Part shown: piece after piece, positions 40,303-49,304 of the stretch
How positions within the stretch are numbered: position 1 is the stretch's first letter
Layout of the letters: every line of letters starts with the position of its first letter
Assembly: GCF_017309955.1 (NCBI RefSeq)
Contig: NZ_CP021247.1
Coordinates: forward strand, 736,001 to 800,000
Length of the DNA stretch: 64,000 bases
Source: Novosphingobium sp. KA1
GTDB taxonomy: Bacteria; Pseudomonadota; Alphaproteobacteria; Sphingomonadales; Sphingomonadaceae
Direction: 5' to 3'
Position numbers and translations under genes: made by a program
Notes under the pieces: model-generated
Seen by the model: the letters and a program-made list of their open reading frames with translations, nothing else
Databases searched by the model: none
Told to the model about the DNA's origin: nothing

Positions 40303-41651
40303 CACGCCACCTCGCCTTCAGGTGCCAGTTCGGGAAGGTCGAGGATCCCGGCAAGCGCGGCAAAACTGTCGTCGGCGTGGCCGCGTTCGTTCTTGCCCTG
40401 CTTGAGCAGGTCCTCGATGCGGGGCGACAAGGCGACAGCGCGGTCCACCTGCTCGCTCGACCCGGCGCGATAGGCGCCTAGGCGGACCATTTCCTCCATG
40501 TCGGCATATGTCGAAAGCTCGCGCCTTGCGGCAAGCCGCAAGCGGTTCTCGTGCTCGCCAAGCGCATGCGGCAAGGTACGCGAGACCGACTTCAGCACAT
40601 CGATCGCCGGGTAGCGGCCGCGCTCGGCGATCTTTCGGGTGATGACGACGTGACCATCGAGAATGCCGCGCACCGCGTCGGCCACCGGTTCGTTGTGATC
40701 GTCGCCGTCGACCAGCACCGTGAACAGCCCGGTGATCGTGCCCTGCCCCGGCAACCCCGGCCCGGCGCGCTCCAGCAGGCGCGGCAGTTCGGCAAAGACG
40801 GTGGGGGTATAGCCCTTGGTCGCGGGCGGCTCGCCGCTGGCAAGGCCGATCTCGCGCTGCGCCATCGCGAAGCGGGTAACCGAGTCCATCAGGCACAGCA
40901 CGTTGAGCCCCTGGTCACGGAAATGCTCGGCAACGCTGAGCGTGGTCCAGGCTGCCTGACGGCGCATCAGCGCCGGCTCGTCCGAGGTGGCGACAACCAC
41001 GACGCTTCTCGCAAGCCCCTCGACCCCGAGGTCGTCCTGCACGAATTCCTGCACCTCGCGGCCGCGCTCGCCGATCAGGCCGATCACCGCGACATCGCAG
41101 TCCGTCCAGCGCGCCAGCATCGAGAGCAGCACCGACTTGCCGACGCCCGACCCCGCGAACAGGCCCAGCCGCTGCCCCTTGCAGAGCGGCGCAAAGATAT
41201 CGAGGGCACGTACGCCGGTGGAGACGCAAGTGCCCACCCGCGCCCGCGACGAGGCCGGCGGCGGCGAGGCCTTGATCTTGCGCAGCACCTCGCCCTGCGG
41301 CAGCGCGCCCTTGTCGTCGACCGGACGGCCAAGACCGTCGATCATGCGGCCGAGCCAGCCTTCGGAGGGACGCAGCGCGAACTGGCTGGCCGAAAGATCG
41401 GCCCGCGCGCCAGAGGCGATACCCTGGGGATCGCTGAAAGGCAGGCAATGGGCGATCCCGCGATCGAGCCCGGTCACTTCCGCCTCGACCGTGCCGTTTG
41501 GCGAGCGCAGGCTGACCCGCGAACCGATCTGCGCGGCACCGGCCAAGCCCTCGACCTCGATCAACGCACCGCGCACCGCAACCACGCGCCCATGGCGCTG
41601 GTCCGGCGTCAGCAGGCGCAGGCCTGCGGCAGCGGCGGCAAGACTGGCCAT
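40302..41651 (-). CDS. fliI: FliI, flagellar export ATPase
   Basis: The 449-residue protein from the ATG at 41651 has an F1-beta-like fold: Walker A GLFAGSGVGKSVLLSML, Walker B VLCLMDSVTRFAMAQREIGL, and the conserved GEPPATKGYTPTVFAELPRL and TVLVDGDDHNEPVADAVRGI. It powers unfolding and release of export substrates with FliH and FliJ. It follows flbT by 13 bp. No changes in catalytic residues were seen. Confidence 0.97.
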   Translation of the reverse strand: MASLAAAAAGLRLLTPDQRHGRVVAVRGALIEVEGLAGAAQIGSRVSLRSPNGTVEAEVTGLDRGIAHCLPFSDPQGIASGARADLSASQFALRPSEGWLGRMIDGLGRPVDDKGALPQGEVLRKIKASPPPASSRARVGTCVSTGVRALDIFAPLCKGQRLGLFAGSGVGKSVLLSMLARWTDCDVAVIGLIGERGREVQEFVQDDLGVEGLARSVVVVATSDEPALMRRQAAWTTLSVAEHFRDQGLNVLCLMDSVTRFAMAQREIGLASGEPPATKGYTPTVFAELPRLLERAGPGLPGQGTITGLFTVLVDGDDHNEPVADAVRGILDGHVVITRKIAERGRYPAIDVLKSVSRTLPHALGEHENRLRLAARRELSTYADMEEMVRLGAYRAGSSEQVDRAVALSPRIEDLLKQGKNERGHADDSFAALAGILDLPELAPEGEVA

Positions 41652-41664
41652 CGGCGCGCTTCCG

Positions 41665-42099
41665 TCAGGCCGCGGTTTCGGGTTCGGAAGGCACGGAGCC
41701 TTCCGCCGGCGCGAACCGGGCAAGCGCATCGGCCTCGTAGGCGATCAGCCAGCGGCAATCGACCAGCGCGGCATAGAACTTCCCGGTGGCGACCTTCTGG
41801 GCGAAGCGGATGCAGACCGCCTTGGCCTCATGCGATTCCAGCGCGGCCATCAGCGTCTCCAGTCGCTCCAGCACCGACTGCTGGTGGCGAGCCAGCTCGG
41901 CCTCGTCGATATAGGCCATCATGCAGGCAAAATAGAGCGCACGCGCGGGCGTCACCGCCTCCTCGGGCTTCATCACCTCGCGGCCGCGCAGGATTGTCGC
42001 GGTATTCTCGACCACGAGATCGGTCCGGCCCTGCGCACGCAGCACCGCGCCGTTGACGATCACCGGCTCGCCCTTCTTGAGCGAAATGCGAAGAGTCAT
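41665..42099 (-). CDS. flbT: FlbT, flagellin translation repressor
   Basis: A 144-residue protein from the ATG at 42099 (MTLRISLKKGEPVIVNGAVL). Conserved FlbT features are the strand-rich N-terminus, VVENTATILRGREVMKPEEA, ARALYFACMMAYIDEAELAR and the C-terminal FYAALVDCRWLIAYE. FlbT binds flagellin mRNA and speeds its decay until hooks are complete. It opens the flbT-fliI-fliJ-muramidase run and is divergent from flgE. TCCTATAAA lies at 42129-42137. Confidence 0.93.
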   Translation of the reverse strand: MTLRISLKKGEPVIVNGAVLRAQGRTDLVVENTATILRGREVMKPEEAVTPARALYFACMMAYIDEAELARHQQSVLERLETLMAALESHEAKAVCIRFAQKVATGKFYAALVDCRWLIAYEADALARFAPAEGSVPSEPETAA

Positions 42100-42128
42100 G
42101 TGTGCAGCCCCCGAGACACGTTTCAAGA

Positions 42129-42137
42129 TTTATAGGA
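42129..42137 (-). promoter_or_regulatory. TCCTATAAA promoter element upstream of flbT
   Basis: On the minus strand CATCCTATAAA lies 30 bases before the flbT ATG in the flbT/flgE divergent gap. Confidence 0.55.
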
Positions 42138-42209
42138 TGATATGAGTCAGTGCGGTGACGATCCGACGGCTTTTTTCCTGCCGCTCCGAACAGTTGGTCG
42201 CAAATTTCA

Positions 42210-42218
42210 TCCTACAAT
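42210..42218 (+). promoter_or_regulatory. TCCTACAAT promoter element upstream of flgE
   Basis: GTCGCAAATTTCATCCTACAAT on two adjoining segments (CGCAA then TCCTACAAT) lies 58 bases before the flgE ATG. It is a one-base variant of the TCCTATAAT motif, with a CGCAA half-site at about the same distance as the GGCAA seen at flaF. Confidence 0.5.
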
Positions 42219-42275
42219 GGCTCTGGTCCGACAGCCGGCCCGCCAATTCCCGGCCCGGACGCACAGGAGAATGAC

Positions 42276-43577
42276 ATGAGCCTTTATTCCGCTCTTTACG
42301 CGGGCGTGTCAGGCCTCGGCGCTCAGGCGAGCGCGATGGCCACCGTCGCGGACAACATCACCAACGTCAACACCGTCGGCTACAAGGGCGTCTCGGCCCA
42401 GTTCCAGACCCTGGTCACCGACGGCAAGATCAAGAGCAGCTACTCGGCCGGCGGCGTCACCGCCTCGCCCAAGGCGCTGATCTCGAAGCAGGGCCTGCTC
42501 CAGGCCTCGAGCAGCCTGACCGACATCGGCATCGACGGGGCCGGCTTCTTTGTGGTGCGTTCGAGTTCGGATACCAGCGGTTCGATCGCCTATACCCGCG
42601 CCGGTTCGTTCACCACCGACAGCGACGGTTACCTCGTCAACACTGCCGGGTACTACCTGACCGGCTGGCCGCTCGATTCCGACGGCAACTATGTCAACAA
42701 CGGCTCGATGACCTCGCTCGAAGCGATCAAGCCCAACGCGCTGACCGGTGCCGCGACCCCGACCACCTCGGTCTCGATGCGCGCCAACCTCGATTCCACC
42801 GCCACCGCCGTCACCGCCTATACGGCCGGCGACATGGCCTCGGGCACCGTCACCCCGCAGTTCACCCGCTCGGTCGAAGTCTACGACGCGCAAGGTAGCT
42901 CGCACACCGTAACCTTCAACTTCGTCAAGACCGCAACCAACGAGTGGGCCGCCGAAATCACTGCCGATCCGGCCGATGTCCTGCCTGCAGGCGGCACCGG
43001 CGTGCTGGCCAGCGGCACCATCGCCTTCAACGCCGACGGCAGCCTCGATCTTGCCGGCTCGTCCTCGGCGCTGTTTGCCGACCTCGGCGTCAGCTGGGCC
43101 AACGGCGCCGGTTCGACCCCGATCAGCCTCGCCCTGGGCAGCGACGACGGCCTTGACGGCCTGACCCAGTTCGCCAGCGATTCCGCCCTGCTCTCCTCGA
43201 GCGCCAACGGCGGCATGCTCGGCACCGTAGCCTCGGTCGAGATCTCCGAAGACGGCATCGTCAGCGCCGTGTTCGACGATGGCACCTCGCGCGCGATCTA
43301 CCAGCTGCCGCTGGCGACCTTCGCCAATCCGGACGGCCTCACCCGCGTCAGCGGCAACGCCTATGTCGCCTCGCAAAGCTCGGGCAATGCCTCGATCAAC
43401 GAGCCGGGGTCGCTCGGCGGTGGTTCGCTTTCGGCAGGTGTGCTCGAAGCCTCGAACGTCGATCTCGCCTCCGAGTTCTCGAACATGATCCTCTACCAGC
43501 GCGCCTACAGCGCCTCGTCGAAGATCATCACCACGGTCGACGACATGCTTCAGGAAGTCAGCAACCTGAAGCGCTGA
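42276..43577 (+). CDS. flgE: FlgE, hook protein
   Basis: The 433-residue protein has the axial N-terminus (SLYSALYAGVSGLGAQASAM, then VADNITNVNTVGYKGVSAQF) and C-terminus (GVLEASNVDLASEFSNMILY, QRAYSASSKIITTVDDML). The middle is rich in Ser, Thr, Gly and Asp, typical of the surface domains. FlgE polymerises into the flexible hook. It is transcribed rightward ahead of flgK and flgL; a set of strong hairpins separates it from flgK. Confidence 0.96.
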   Translation: MSLYSALYAGVSGLGAQASAMATVADNITNVNTVGYKGVSAQFQTLVTDGKIKSSYSAGGVTASPKALISKQGLLQASSSLTDIGIDGAGFFVVRSSSDTSGSIAYTRAGSFTTDSDGYLVNTAGYYLTGWPLDSDGNYVNNGSMTSLEAIKPNALTGAATPTTSVSMRANLDSTATAVTAYTAGDMASGTVTPQFTRSVEVYDAQGSSHTVTFNFVKTATNEWAAEITADPADVLPAGGTGVLASGTIAFNADGSLDLAGSSSALFADLGVSWANGAGSTPISLALGSDDGLDGLTQFASDSALLSSSANGGMLGTVASVEISEDGIVSAVFDDGTSRAIYQLPLATFANPDGLTRVSGNAYVASQSSGNASINEPGSLGGGSLSAGVLEASNVDLASEFSNMILYQRAYSASSKIITTVDDMLQEVSNLKR

Positions 43578-43585
43578 TTGTCCGG

Positions 43586-43719
43586 TTGGAAATGCCCTGT
43601 CGGGCATTTCCAATGCGGTACCGGCCCTCTCCCCCACCCGACCACCCGAATTCTACCCTGTAAGGGCGATCGGGCGGGGGAGAGAGCCGGTGCCGCAAAA
43701 TCCGTCGCAAACGGATTTT
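43586..43719. promoter_or_regulatory. Three consecutive hairpins between flgE and flgK
   Basis: Stem 1: TTGGAAATGCCC and GGGCATTTCCAA, 12 bp perfect, loop TGTC (43586-43613). Stem 2: arms 43614-43640 and 43671-43697, 27 bp with two mismatches and one GU-type pair, 30-base loop. Stem 3: AAAATCCGT and ACGGATTTT, 9 bp perfect, loop CGCAA (43697-43719). They abut each other. No T-run follows stem 1 or 2, so complete termination is unlikely; partial termination or 3'-end protection of flgE mRNA is more likely. Confidence 0.8.
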
Positions 43720-43771
43720 CAGGCAACTCCCCCCTCTTCCCCCACCCACGAGACTTGCAGGAACCCGAAAC

Positions 43772-45871
43772 GTGTCCCTCAGCCAGATCCTCAGTTCCGC
43801 CATGTCGGGCCTCTCGGCCTCGCAGGCGGGGATGCAAACGGTTTCCAACAACATCGCCAACGTCAACACCGCCGGCTACGCCCGGCAGAAGGTGTCGCTG
43901 GCGACCGCGGTATCGGGCGGACAGGTCAGCGGCGTGGTCGTCGGCGAACCTTCGCGCGTGGCCGACAAGTTCCTTGAAAACGCCGTCTACCAGCGCGCCG
44001 GCACCGCGGGACGCACCGATGCGGTCTCCAGCTATCTCGACCGCTTGCAGTCGATGCTGGGCGCCACCGATTCCACCTCGGGCCTCGCCGCGCGTCTCAA
44101 CTCGATTTCCAGCACGGTATCGCAGATTTCCGGCCTCAACGGCTCGTCATCGTCGATCGCGCTGTTCACCGGCAGCATCGACGACACGCTCGATACCCTG
44201 ACCGGCCTGCAGAACGACGTTTCGAGCCTGCAGTCCGACGTCGAGAGCGAAGTCGGCGACACGGTGAGCCGCGTCAACGTGCTGCTCCAGAAGATCAACG
44301 ACCTCAACAGCGAGGTCTCACGCCTCCAGGGCCTCGGCCAGAGCACCTCCGGCCCCGCCGACGAGCGCATGTCCGCGCTGCAGGAACTGAGCGGGCTGAT
44401 GAGCGTGAACGTGCGTGAACAGAGCGACGGGCGCGTCTTTATCGACACCGCCTCGGGCCAGACCCTGCTCGACAAGCGCCTGCGCCAGCTCTCCTACAAT
44501 TCCGGCGCCGCCGCATCGCAGGCGACCTATCCCGCGATCGACATCAAGTTCGCCTCCGACAACGGCGTGATGGGCGCCTCGACCGGCGAGAAGATCGATT
44601 CCACCTCGGTCGGCGGCAAGCTCGGCGGCCTGCTGGAAATGCGCGACAAGACGCTGCCGCAGTTCTCCGAACAGCTCGGCCAGCTCTTCACCGGCCTCGC
44701 GCAGACGCTGAACAAGGTCTCCAACGAGGGCACCACCCTGCCCCCGCCCAACAGCCTGACCGGCGAGGCCAATGGCCTGACCGGCAGCGACCGCCTCGGC
44801 TTCACCGGCAAGGCGACGTTTGCCGTGCTCGGCAGCGACGGCACCCTGGTCAACAAGGTCACCGTCGACTTCGACGCGCTCGGCACGGGCGCAACCGTCG
44901 ACGATGCGATCGCGGCGATCAATGCCGGGCTCTCGCCCGACGCCACCGCCAGCATCGATGCCAAGGGGGTGATGTCGATCACCGCTTCGTCCAGCGCGAA
45001 CGGCATCGCCATCGCCCAGGATCCCGACAGCCCGAGCGACCGCGCGGGTGCCGGCTTCTCGCAGTTCTTCGGGCTCAACAACATCATCCGCTCGGACAGC
45101 AGCGCGCTGACGCCCTCCGGCTTCATCGCCTCCGATCTGACCGGTTTTGCCGCAGGCGAGACCGCGCAGATGGTGCTGCGCGATCCCAGCGGCAAAGTGC
45201 TCGGCCAGTACACCTACAGCAGCACCGGCAGCGACAGCTGGGGCGACGTGATCACCAACCTCAATGCCAGCCCGCTCGCCGCCTATGGCAGCTTCGCGCT
45301 GGACGGCGATGGCCGCGTGGCATTTACGCCCAACGCCACCTCGGCGGGCTCGACGATCTCGATCCCCTCGGATTCGACCAACCGCAGCGGTACCGGCCTC
45401 TCGTTCTCCGCGCTCTCGGGCCTCACCGGCTCGGCCAGCGGCCTCAAGAACGCGGAAGTGACCTCGGCCATGCTGGCCGACACCTCCAAAGTGCCGCTTG
45501 CCCAGCTCCAGCTCGATGCCGCCATCGGCGACAAGGCGATCGGCGGCGCCGACTACCGCAACGCCACCGCCTTTGTCGACGCGCTGACCGCCACCACCGA
45601 TTTCGGCAAGGACGGCGTCAAGACGGTCGGCAACTTTGCCAATGCGCTGCTTGGCGGGATCGGCTCGGCCGCTTCGCTGGCGTCCGGCGCCTCGCAAGAC
45701 GCGGCCGCGCGCATGACCGACGCGGTGGACCGGCGCGATAGCTACGCCGGCGTCAACGTCGACGAGGAACTCGCCCAGATGGTCGTGCTCCAGAACAGCT
45801 ACAGTGCCGCCGCGCGGGTGATGACCACCGCCTCGGAAATGTACGACACCCTCATCGGCATGCTCGGATAA
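43772..45871 (+). CDS. flgK: FlgK, hook-filament junction protein 1
   Basis: A 699-residue protein starting at GTG. The N-terminus is the standard axial sequence (LSQILSSAMSGLSASQAGMQ, then TVSNNIANVNTAGYARQKVS) and the C-terminus is YAGVNVDEELAQMVVLQNSY, SAAARVMTTASEMYDTLIGM. FlgK is the first junction protein between hook and filament and uses FlgN as chaperone. It is longer than the enterobacterial protein because of an enlarged middle. flgL follows after 11 bp. Confidence 0.96.
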   Translation: MSLSQILSSAMSGLSASQAGMQTVSNNIANVNTAGYARQKVSLATAVSGGQVSGVVVGEPSRVADKFLENAVYQRAGTAGRTDAVSSYLDRLQSMLGATDSTSGLAARLNSISSTVSQISGLNGSSSSIALFTGSIDDTLDTLTGLQNDVSSLQSDVESEVGDTVSRVNVLLQKINDLNSEVSRLQGLGQSTSGPADERMSALQELSGLMSVNVREQSDGRVFIDTASGQTLLDKRLRQLSYNSGAAASQATYPAIDIKFASDNGVMGASTGEKIDSTSVGGKLGGLLEMRDKTLPQFSEQLGQLFTGLAQTLNKVSNEGTTLPPPNSLTGEANGLTGSDRLGFTGKATFAVLGSDGTLVNKVTVDFDALGTGATVDDAIAAINAGLSPDATASIDAKGVMSITASSSANGIAIAQDPDSPSDRAGAGFSQFFGLNNIIRSDSSALTPSGFIASDLTGFAAGETAQMVLRDPSGKVLGQYTYSSTGSDSWGDVITNLNASPLAAYGSFALDGDGRVAFTPNATSAGSTISIPSDSTNRSGTGLSFSALSGLTGSASGLKNAEVTSAMLADTSKVPLAQLQLDAAIGDKAIGGADYRNATAFVDALTATTDFGKDGVKTVGNFANALLGGIGSAASLASGASQDAAARMTDAVDRRDSYAGVNVDEELAQMVVLQNSYSAAARVMTTASEMYDTLIGMLG

Positions 45872-45882
45872 GGAACCCAGAA

Positions 45883-46791
45883 ATGACCCGCGTAGCCACC
45901 ATCCCGATGCAGACCACGCTAGCGAGCGCCCTGTCGCGCTCGCAGCAGAGTCTCGCCACCAGCCAGATGCAACTGGCGACCGGCAAGAAGGCCACCGACT
46001 ATGCCGGCCTCGGCCTCGATGCCGTGCGGACGCTGTCCGCCCGCTCGATGCTGGCGCAGCAGCAGACCTACCAGACGGTGGCCAGCACCGTGTCGACCAC
46101 GCTGTCGCTCTACGATGCCAATCTCAACCAGATCGACTCCTCGCTGTCCGACTTGCGCAGCCAGCTGATGAGCGCACTCGGCACCGGCGATTCCCCCGGG
46201 CTCCAGTCGATCGTGGAAGGCGCCTTTTCGGACGTGCGCGCCTCGCTCAACGCGACATCGGCCGGCGTGCCGCTGTTTGCCGGCTCGCAGACCGCGGACT
46301 CGCCGTTCCTGCCTGAAACGCTCAGCGATACCGTCGGCCTCGACGCCGCCGATGCCTTTGCCAACGACGATGTCCACCAGACCGCCCGCATGGGCGACGG
46401 CGTCGATGTCGAATACGGCATCACCGCCAGCGACGTCGGCACCAACCTGATCCCGGCGTTCCGCACGCTCGCCGAAGCCGGCCCCTTCGGCGAGACGCTG
46501 ACCGAAGACCAGAAGACCGCGATCCGCACCGCGCTGGACCAGCTCGACACCGGGCTGTCCGGGGTTCGCAACGTCAACGCCGCCAATGGCCGCCGCCAGA
46601 ACCAGGTGGAATCGCTGACCAGCCGCGCCTCGGCGCGCGAGGACCTGCTGACCGAAGTGATCGGCAACGTCGAAGATGCCGATCTCGGGCAAGTCGCCAT
46701 CGACATCTCGCAGCGCCAGACCGTGCTGGAAGCCAGCTATTCGGTCTTTGCCCAGCTTTCGAGCATGTCGCTGGCCAACTACCTCAGCTGA
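45883..46791 (+). CDS. flgL: FlgL, hook-filament junction protein 3
   Basis: The 302-residue protein resembles flagellin at both ends: MTRVATIPMQTTLASALSRS, QQSLATSQMQLATGKKATDY at the N-terminus and EDADLGQVAIDISQRQTVLE, ASYSVFAQLSSMSLANYLS at the C-terminus. The middle contains VPLFAGSQTADSPF, as in the family. It is the second junction protein below the filament. A terminator follows at 46841-46875. Confidence 0.94.
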   Translation: MTRVATIPMQTTLASALSRSQQSLATSQMQLATGKKATDYAGLGLDAVRTLSARSMLAQQQTYQTVASTVSTTLSLYDANLNQIDSSLSDLRSQLMSALGTGDSPGLQSIVEGAFSDVRASLNATSAGVPLFAGSQTADSPFLPETLSDTVGLDAADAFANDDVHQTARMGDGVDVEYGITASDVGTNLIPAFRTLAEAGPFGETLTEDQKTAIRTALDQLDTGLSGVRNVNAANGRRQNQVESLTSRASAREDLLTEVIGNVEDADLGQVAIDISQRQTVLEASYSVFAQLSSMSLANYLS

Positions 46792-46840
46792 CGGACAGGA
46801 CCATTTCCCTAAGGCGCCTGGCCCCACAGGCGTCAAAGGA

Positions 46841-46875
46841 AAGGGGCAGAAGGTGAAAACCCTCTGCCCCTTTTT
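46841..46875 (+). terminator. Terminator after flgL
   Basis: AAGGGGCAGA and TCTGCCCCTT form a perfect 10-bp stem with a 12-base loop, followed by a T-run (46871-46875). It would end the flgE-flgK-flgL transcript and lies before the convergent TPR gene. Confidence 0.85.
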
Positions 46876-46922
46876 CGTGTCCGGCACACGGTAAAGGCCC
46901 GCCCGAAGGCAATCGGCCAGGC

Positions 46923-48845
46923 TCAGCCCGATCCGGGTTTTGCCCCCTTGGTCGGCACCGGCGCCACGTCGGGCGCACGCTCCAGCAGATCGGCGAGGTC
47001 GCCCGCCGGGCTGGCCGAGGGCAAGGCGGCCATCGCCCGGCCAAGCGCCGCGGGATCGGCCTGCATCGGGCTCGCCGTCAACATCGCGAAGACCGGCGCG
47101 GTGGGCAGGCCGGCAAAGGCCGGGGCATAACGCCCATGAAGCGCGGCCAGCGCATCCTCACGGCCCAGCATGGCCAGCGAGATCGCATGGCGCAGCACTA
47201 CCGCCTGCCCGATCGTATCGAGCGCGCGCGGCGCCGGCAGGCTGGCGGCAGTGGCATCGGCATAGCGCTGCCACTCCCGGTGCTTCCACAGGATCTCGCC
47301 CTGCAGCGCAGCGCTGCCCGGCACCGTCTCGAGCACCGCCAGAGCCTCCTCGGTGCGGCCGATCTGGCTGAGCGCGACCGCTTCGACACGGTTGCGCTGG
47401 GCAATCATCGCATCGGGCAGGCTCCCGTCCTCGGACTTGCGCAGGGTATCGAGCGCACGGTCGGGGCGCCCGGCCAGGATGTAGAGGCTCGCCACCCGGG
47501 CCGAAAGCGGCCCGCGGGCAAGATCGCCCGCGCGCACGAAGAGCTGGTAATCGAGCAGGTCCGCCGCGCGCTCGTAGAGCCCGGCGGACTGGAGCCGCTC
47601 GGCCAGCCGGCTGGCGAGCAGGTCGCCTTCCGCGCCGCCCGGCGCAATGTCGCGGTAGTCCCAGTAGAGCCCGGCAGCCTTGTCCAGCGGCAGCTTGCGC
47701 GCGGGATCGAGCGCCTGGGTCAGCTTGTCGCGCAGGATCGGCAGGATCGCCGCGTCCGCGCCGGAGAGGCCAAAGTGGCGCATCAGCGTGGCGCCATTGT
47801 CGAGCGCGCCAGCGATGTCGCCGCGCGCATCGCGCAGGCGGAAACCGAGCCGCAGCGCACGCTGCTCGATCACGTCGCCGCGCCAGGAATAGCGGATCGC
47901 ATCAAGCTTGCGCAGCGCCTCGTCGAAACCGATGGTATGCGCCGCGACCCGCGCCTCGATCTCGGAAAGCTGGGCATCGGTGCGCTGCGCGATCGTGCCC
48001 GAACGCTCGACCCGGGCAAAACGCAGCCGCGCCTCGTCGCCGTGCCCTTGCAGAAGTTCGGCGCGGCCACGCAGCAGATTGGCGGCGGGATCGCTATCGG
48101 GGAGCGGATGGAGCCATTCGACCGCCTTGGCCGGTTGCCCGCCCTCGACGGCAGCCTGCGCGGCGGCAAGCACAAAGGCCTTGGGCCGCGCCACGCGCAG
48201 CGCCGGGCGCGCGCAATCGACCTGTTCGAGCGCCTGTTCGGCCAGATGTCCCTGCGAAAGGGCACGAAGGCGCCAGGCACAGGCCTCGGGATTGGCGGAA
48301 AGCCCACTGCTGGCCAGCGCCGCGACCGCCTCGTCATAACGGCCCAGCAGCGTCAGCGCCGCCCCGCGCGCCAGGCGGTAACCGTCTACCATGGCCAGGT
48401 CCGGATCGTCCTGCACCATGACCTCGAGCACGCCGAAGGCTTCGCCCCCGCGCTCGCTGCCGACCAGACTGCGGGCATAGTCCCAGCGCGCCTGCTGAAG
48501 CGCCGATTGGGGTACCCGCGCGATCCGCGCCCAGGCATCATGCTGCGACAGCGCCCCCCAGGCGGCCGGACCGTCGATCATCGGCTGCTGGGCAAGATCC
48601 GCCGCGAACCCGGGAAGGCGCGGCCCTGCCGGCAGCACCGGCTGCGAGGAAAGTGCCGCCGCCTTGGCGGCATTGGCGCCCGTGCCGAGCCCGGCAGCGG
48701 GCACCGCCGCAGAACCCGCGAGGGGCGCTGCCGCAGGGGTGCCAATCGGCGCGGCACCGGGAAACAGGGCCACGCTGGCGGACAGAAGCGCCAAGCGGCG
48801 CATCACCGGCCGGCGCATGACGAAACGGGTTGGCGAAAAACTCAT
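46923..48845 (-). CDS. Exported TPR-like protein of the flagellar regulon
   Basis: About 640 residues from the ATG at 48845. A basic start and hydrophobic stretch (RRLALLSASVALFPGAAPI) indicate export to the periplasm. The rest is a helical solenoid with TPR-like units, for example RGAALTLLGRYDEAVAALAS, KAVEWLHPLPDSDPAANLLR and NRVEAVALSQIGRTEEALAV. It ends in a Pro/Lys-rich tail. GCCTATAAT lies nine bases from the ATG, so it probably belongs to the flagellar regulon. Rhizobial MotC is also a periplasmic motor protein and MotE is encoded nearby, but I see no clear sequence proof of MotC. Function unknown. Confidence 0.65.
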   Translation of the reverse strand: MSFSPTRFVMRRPVMRRLALLSASVALFPGAAPIGTPAAAPLAGSAAVPAAGLGTGANAAKAAALSSQPVLPAGPRLPGFAADLAQQPMIDGPAAWGALSQHDAWARIARVPQSALQQARWDYARSLVGSERGGEAFGVLEVMVQDDPDLAMVDGYRLARGAALTLLGRYDEAVAALASSGLSANPEACAWRLRALSQGHLAEQALEQVDCARPALRVARPKAFVLAAAQAAVEGGQPAKAVEWLHPLPDSDPAANLLRGRAELLQGHGDEARLRFARVERSGTIAQRTDAQLSEIEARVAAHTIGFDEALRKLDAIRYSWRGDVIEQRALRLGFRLRDARGDIAGALDNGATLMRHFGLSGADAAILPILRDKLTQALDPARKLPLDKAAGLYWDYRDIAPGGAEGDLLASRLAERLQSAGLYERAADLLDYQLFVRAGDLARGPLSARVASLYILAGRPDRALDTLRKSEDGSLPDAMIAQRNRVEAVALSQIGRTEEALAVLETVPGSAALQGEILWKHREWQRYADATAASLPAPRALDTIGQAVVLRHAISLAMLGREDALAALHGRYAPAFAGLPTAPVFAMLTASPMQADPAALGRAMAALPSASPAGDLADLLERAPDVAPVPTKGAKPGSG

Positions 48846-48854
48846 CACAGGCCC

Positions 48855-48863
48855 ATTATAGGC
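48855..48863 (-). promoter_or_regulatory. GCCTATAAT promoter element upstream of the TPR gene
   Basis: On the minus strand GCCTATAATGGGCCTGTG runs directly into the ATG. If TATAAT is a -10 box, transcription would start at or next to the start codon, giving a leaderless mRNA as at flgI. Confidence 0.5.
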
Positions 48864-48869
48864 CGGTTT

Positions 48870-49187
48870 TCAGAGCAGTCCGGGGAACAGTACCGAAATG
48901 GTCACGAACAGCCCGCCAATTGCGCTGCCGATCACGAAAAGCAGGATCGCTCCGGCCATCCACAACAGGCTGCCGTTGGCATTGCCCTTCTGTCCTTGCA
49001 GGACATCGCCGCTGCCCAGCGGCAGGGTCAGCCCTGTGTCCTTGCCCCCAGCCGCGCCGCCCCCCGCAGCACCCTGAACCGCATTCGCCTCGGCATTCGG
49101 CACATCCCCCCGTCGACGTGCCGGATTCCATTCCGGCGTTCCCGACGAGAGGACACGGACCTTGGCCGGGCCTGAATTGTTGCTCAC
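48870..49187 (-). CDS. Small protein with one C-terminal membrane helix
   Basis: A 105-residue protein from a GTG with GGGGGC upstream. The first 70 residues are polar and Gly/Ala/Asn-rich; the end is one hydrophobic segment (SLLWMAGAILLFVIGSAIGG, then LFVTISVLFPGLL), so it is probably anchored by its tail with the N-terminus in the cytoplasm. I recognise no family. It lies just before the TPR gene and has TCTATAAT-type sequence upstream, so it is probably a flagellar accessory protein. Confidence 0.55.
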   Translation of the reverse strand: MSNNSGPAKVRVLSSGTPEWNPARRRGDVPNAEANAVQGAAGGGAAGGKDTGLTLPLGSGDVLQGQKGNANGSLLWMAGAILLFVIGSAIGGLFVTISVLFPGLL

Positions 49188-49210
49188 TGAATTTGCCCCC
49201 TGCGACTTGA

Positions 49211-49238
49211 TCCTATGATAACAACTTCATCCTATTAT
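49211..49238 (+). promoter_or_regulatory. TCCTATGAT and TCCTATTAT elements in a divergent gap
   Basis: TCCTATGAT (49211-49219) and TCCTATTAT (49230-49238) face rightward toward the gene at 49305. The second overlaps CTATAAT read on the minus strand, which would serve the small membrane-protein gene. Confidence 0.45.
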
Positions 49239-49304
49239 AGAAGAGCGGTAAGCCATGCGGATTTCACAATTTTCCGCCGCCGCGCAGTGCAACCGGAGTT
49301 CCGC

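Noticed and set aside
46923..48845. Calling the TPR-like exported protein MotC
   Set aside because: Periplasmic location, promoter and a nearby motE fit, but length (640 residues) and sequence give no direct support, so the symbol was withheld.
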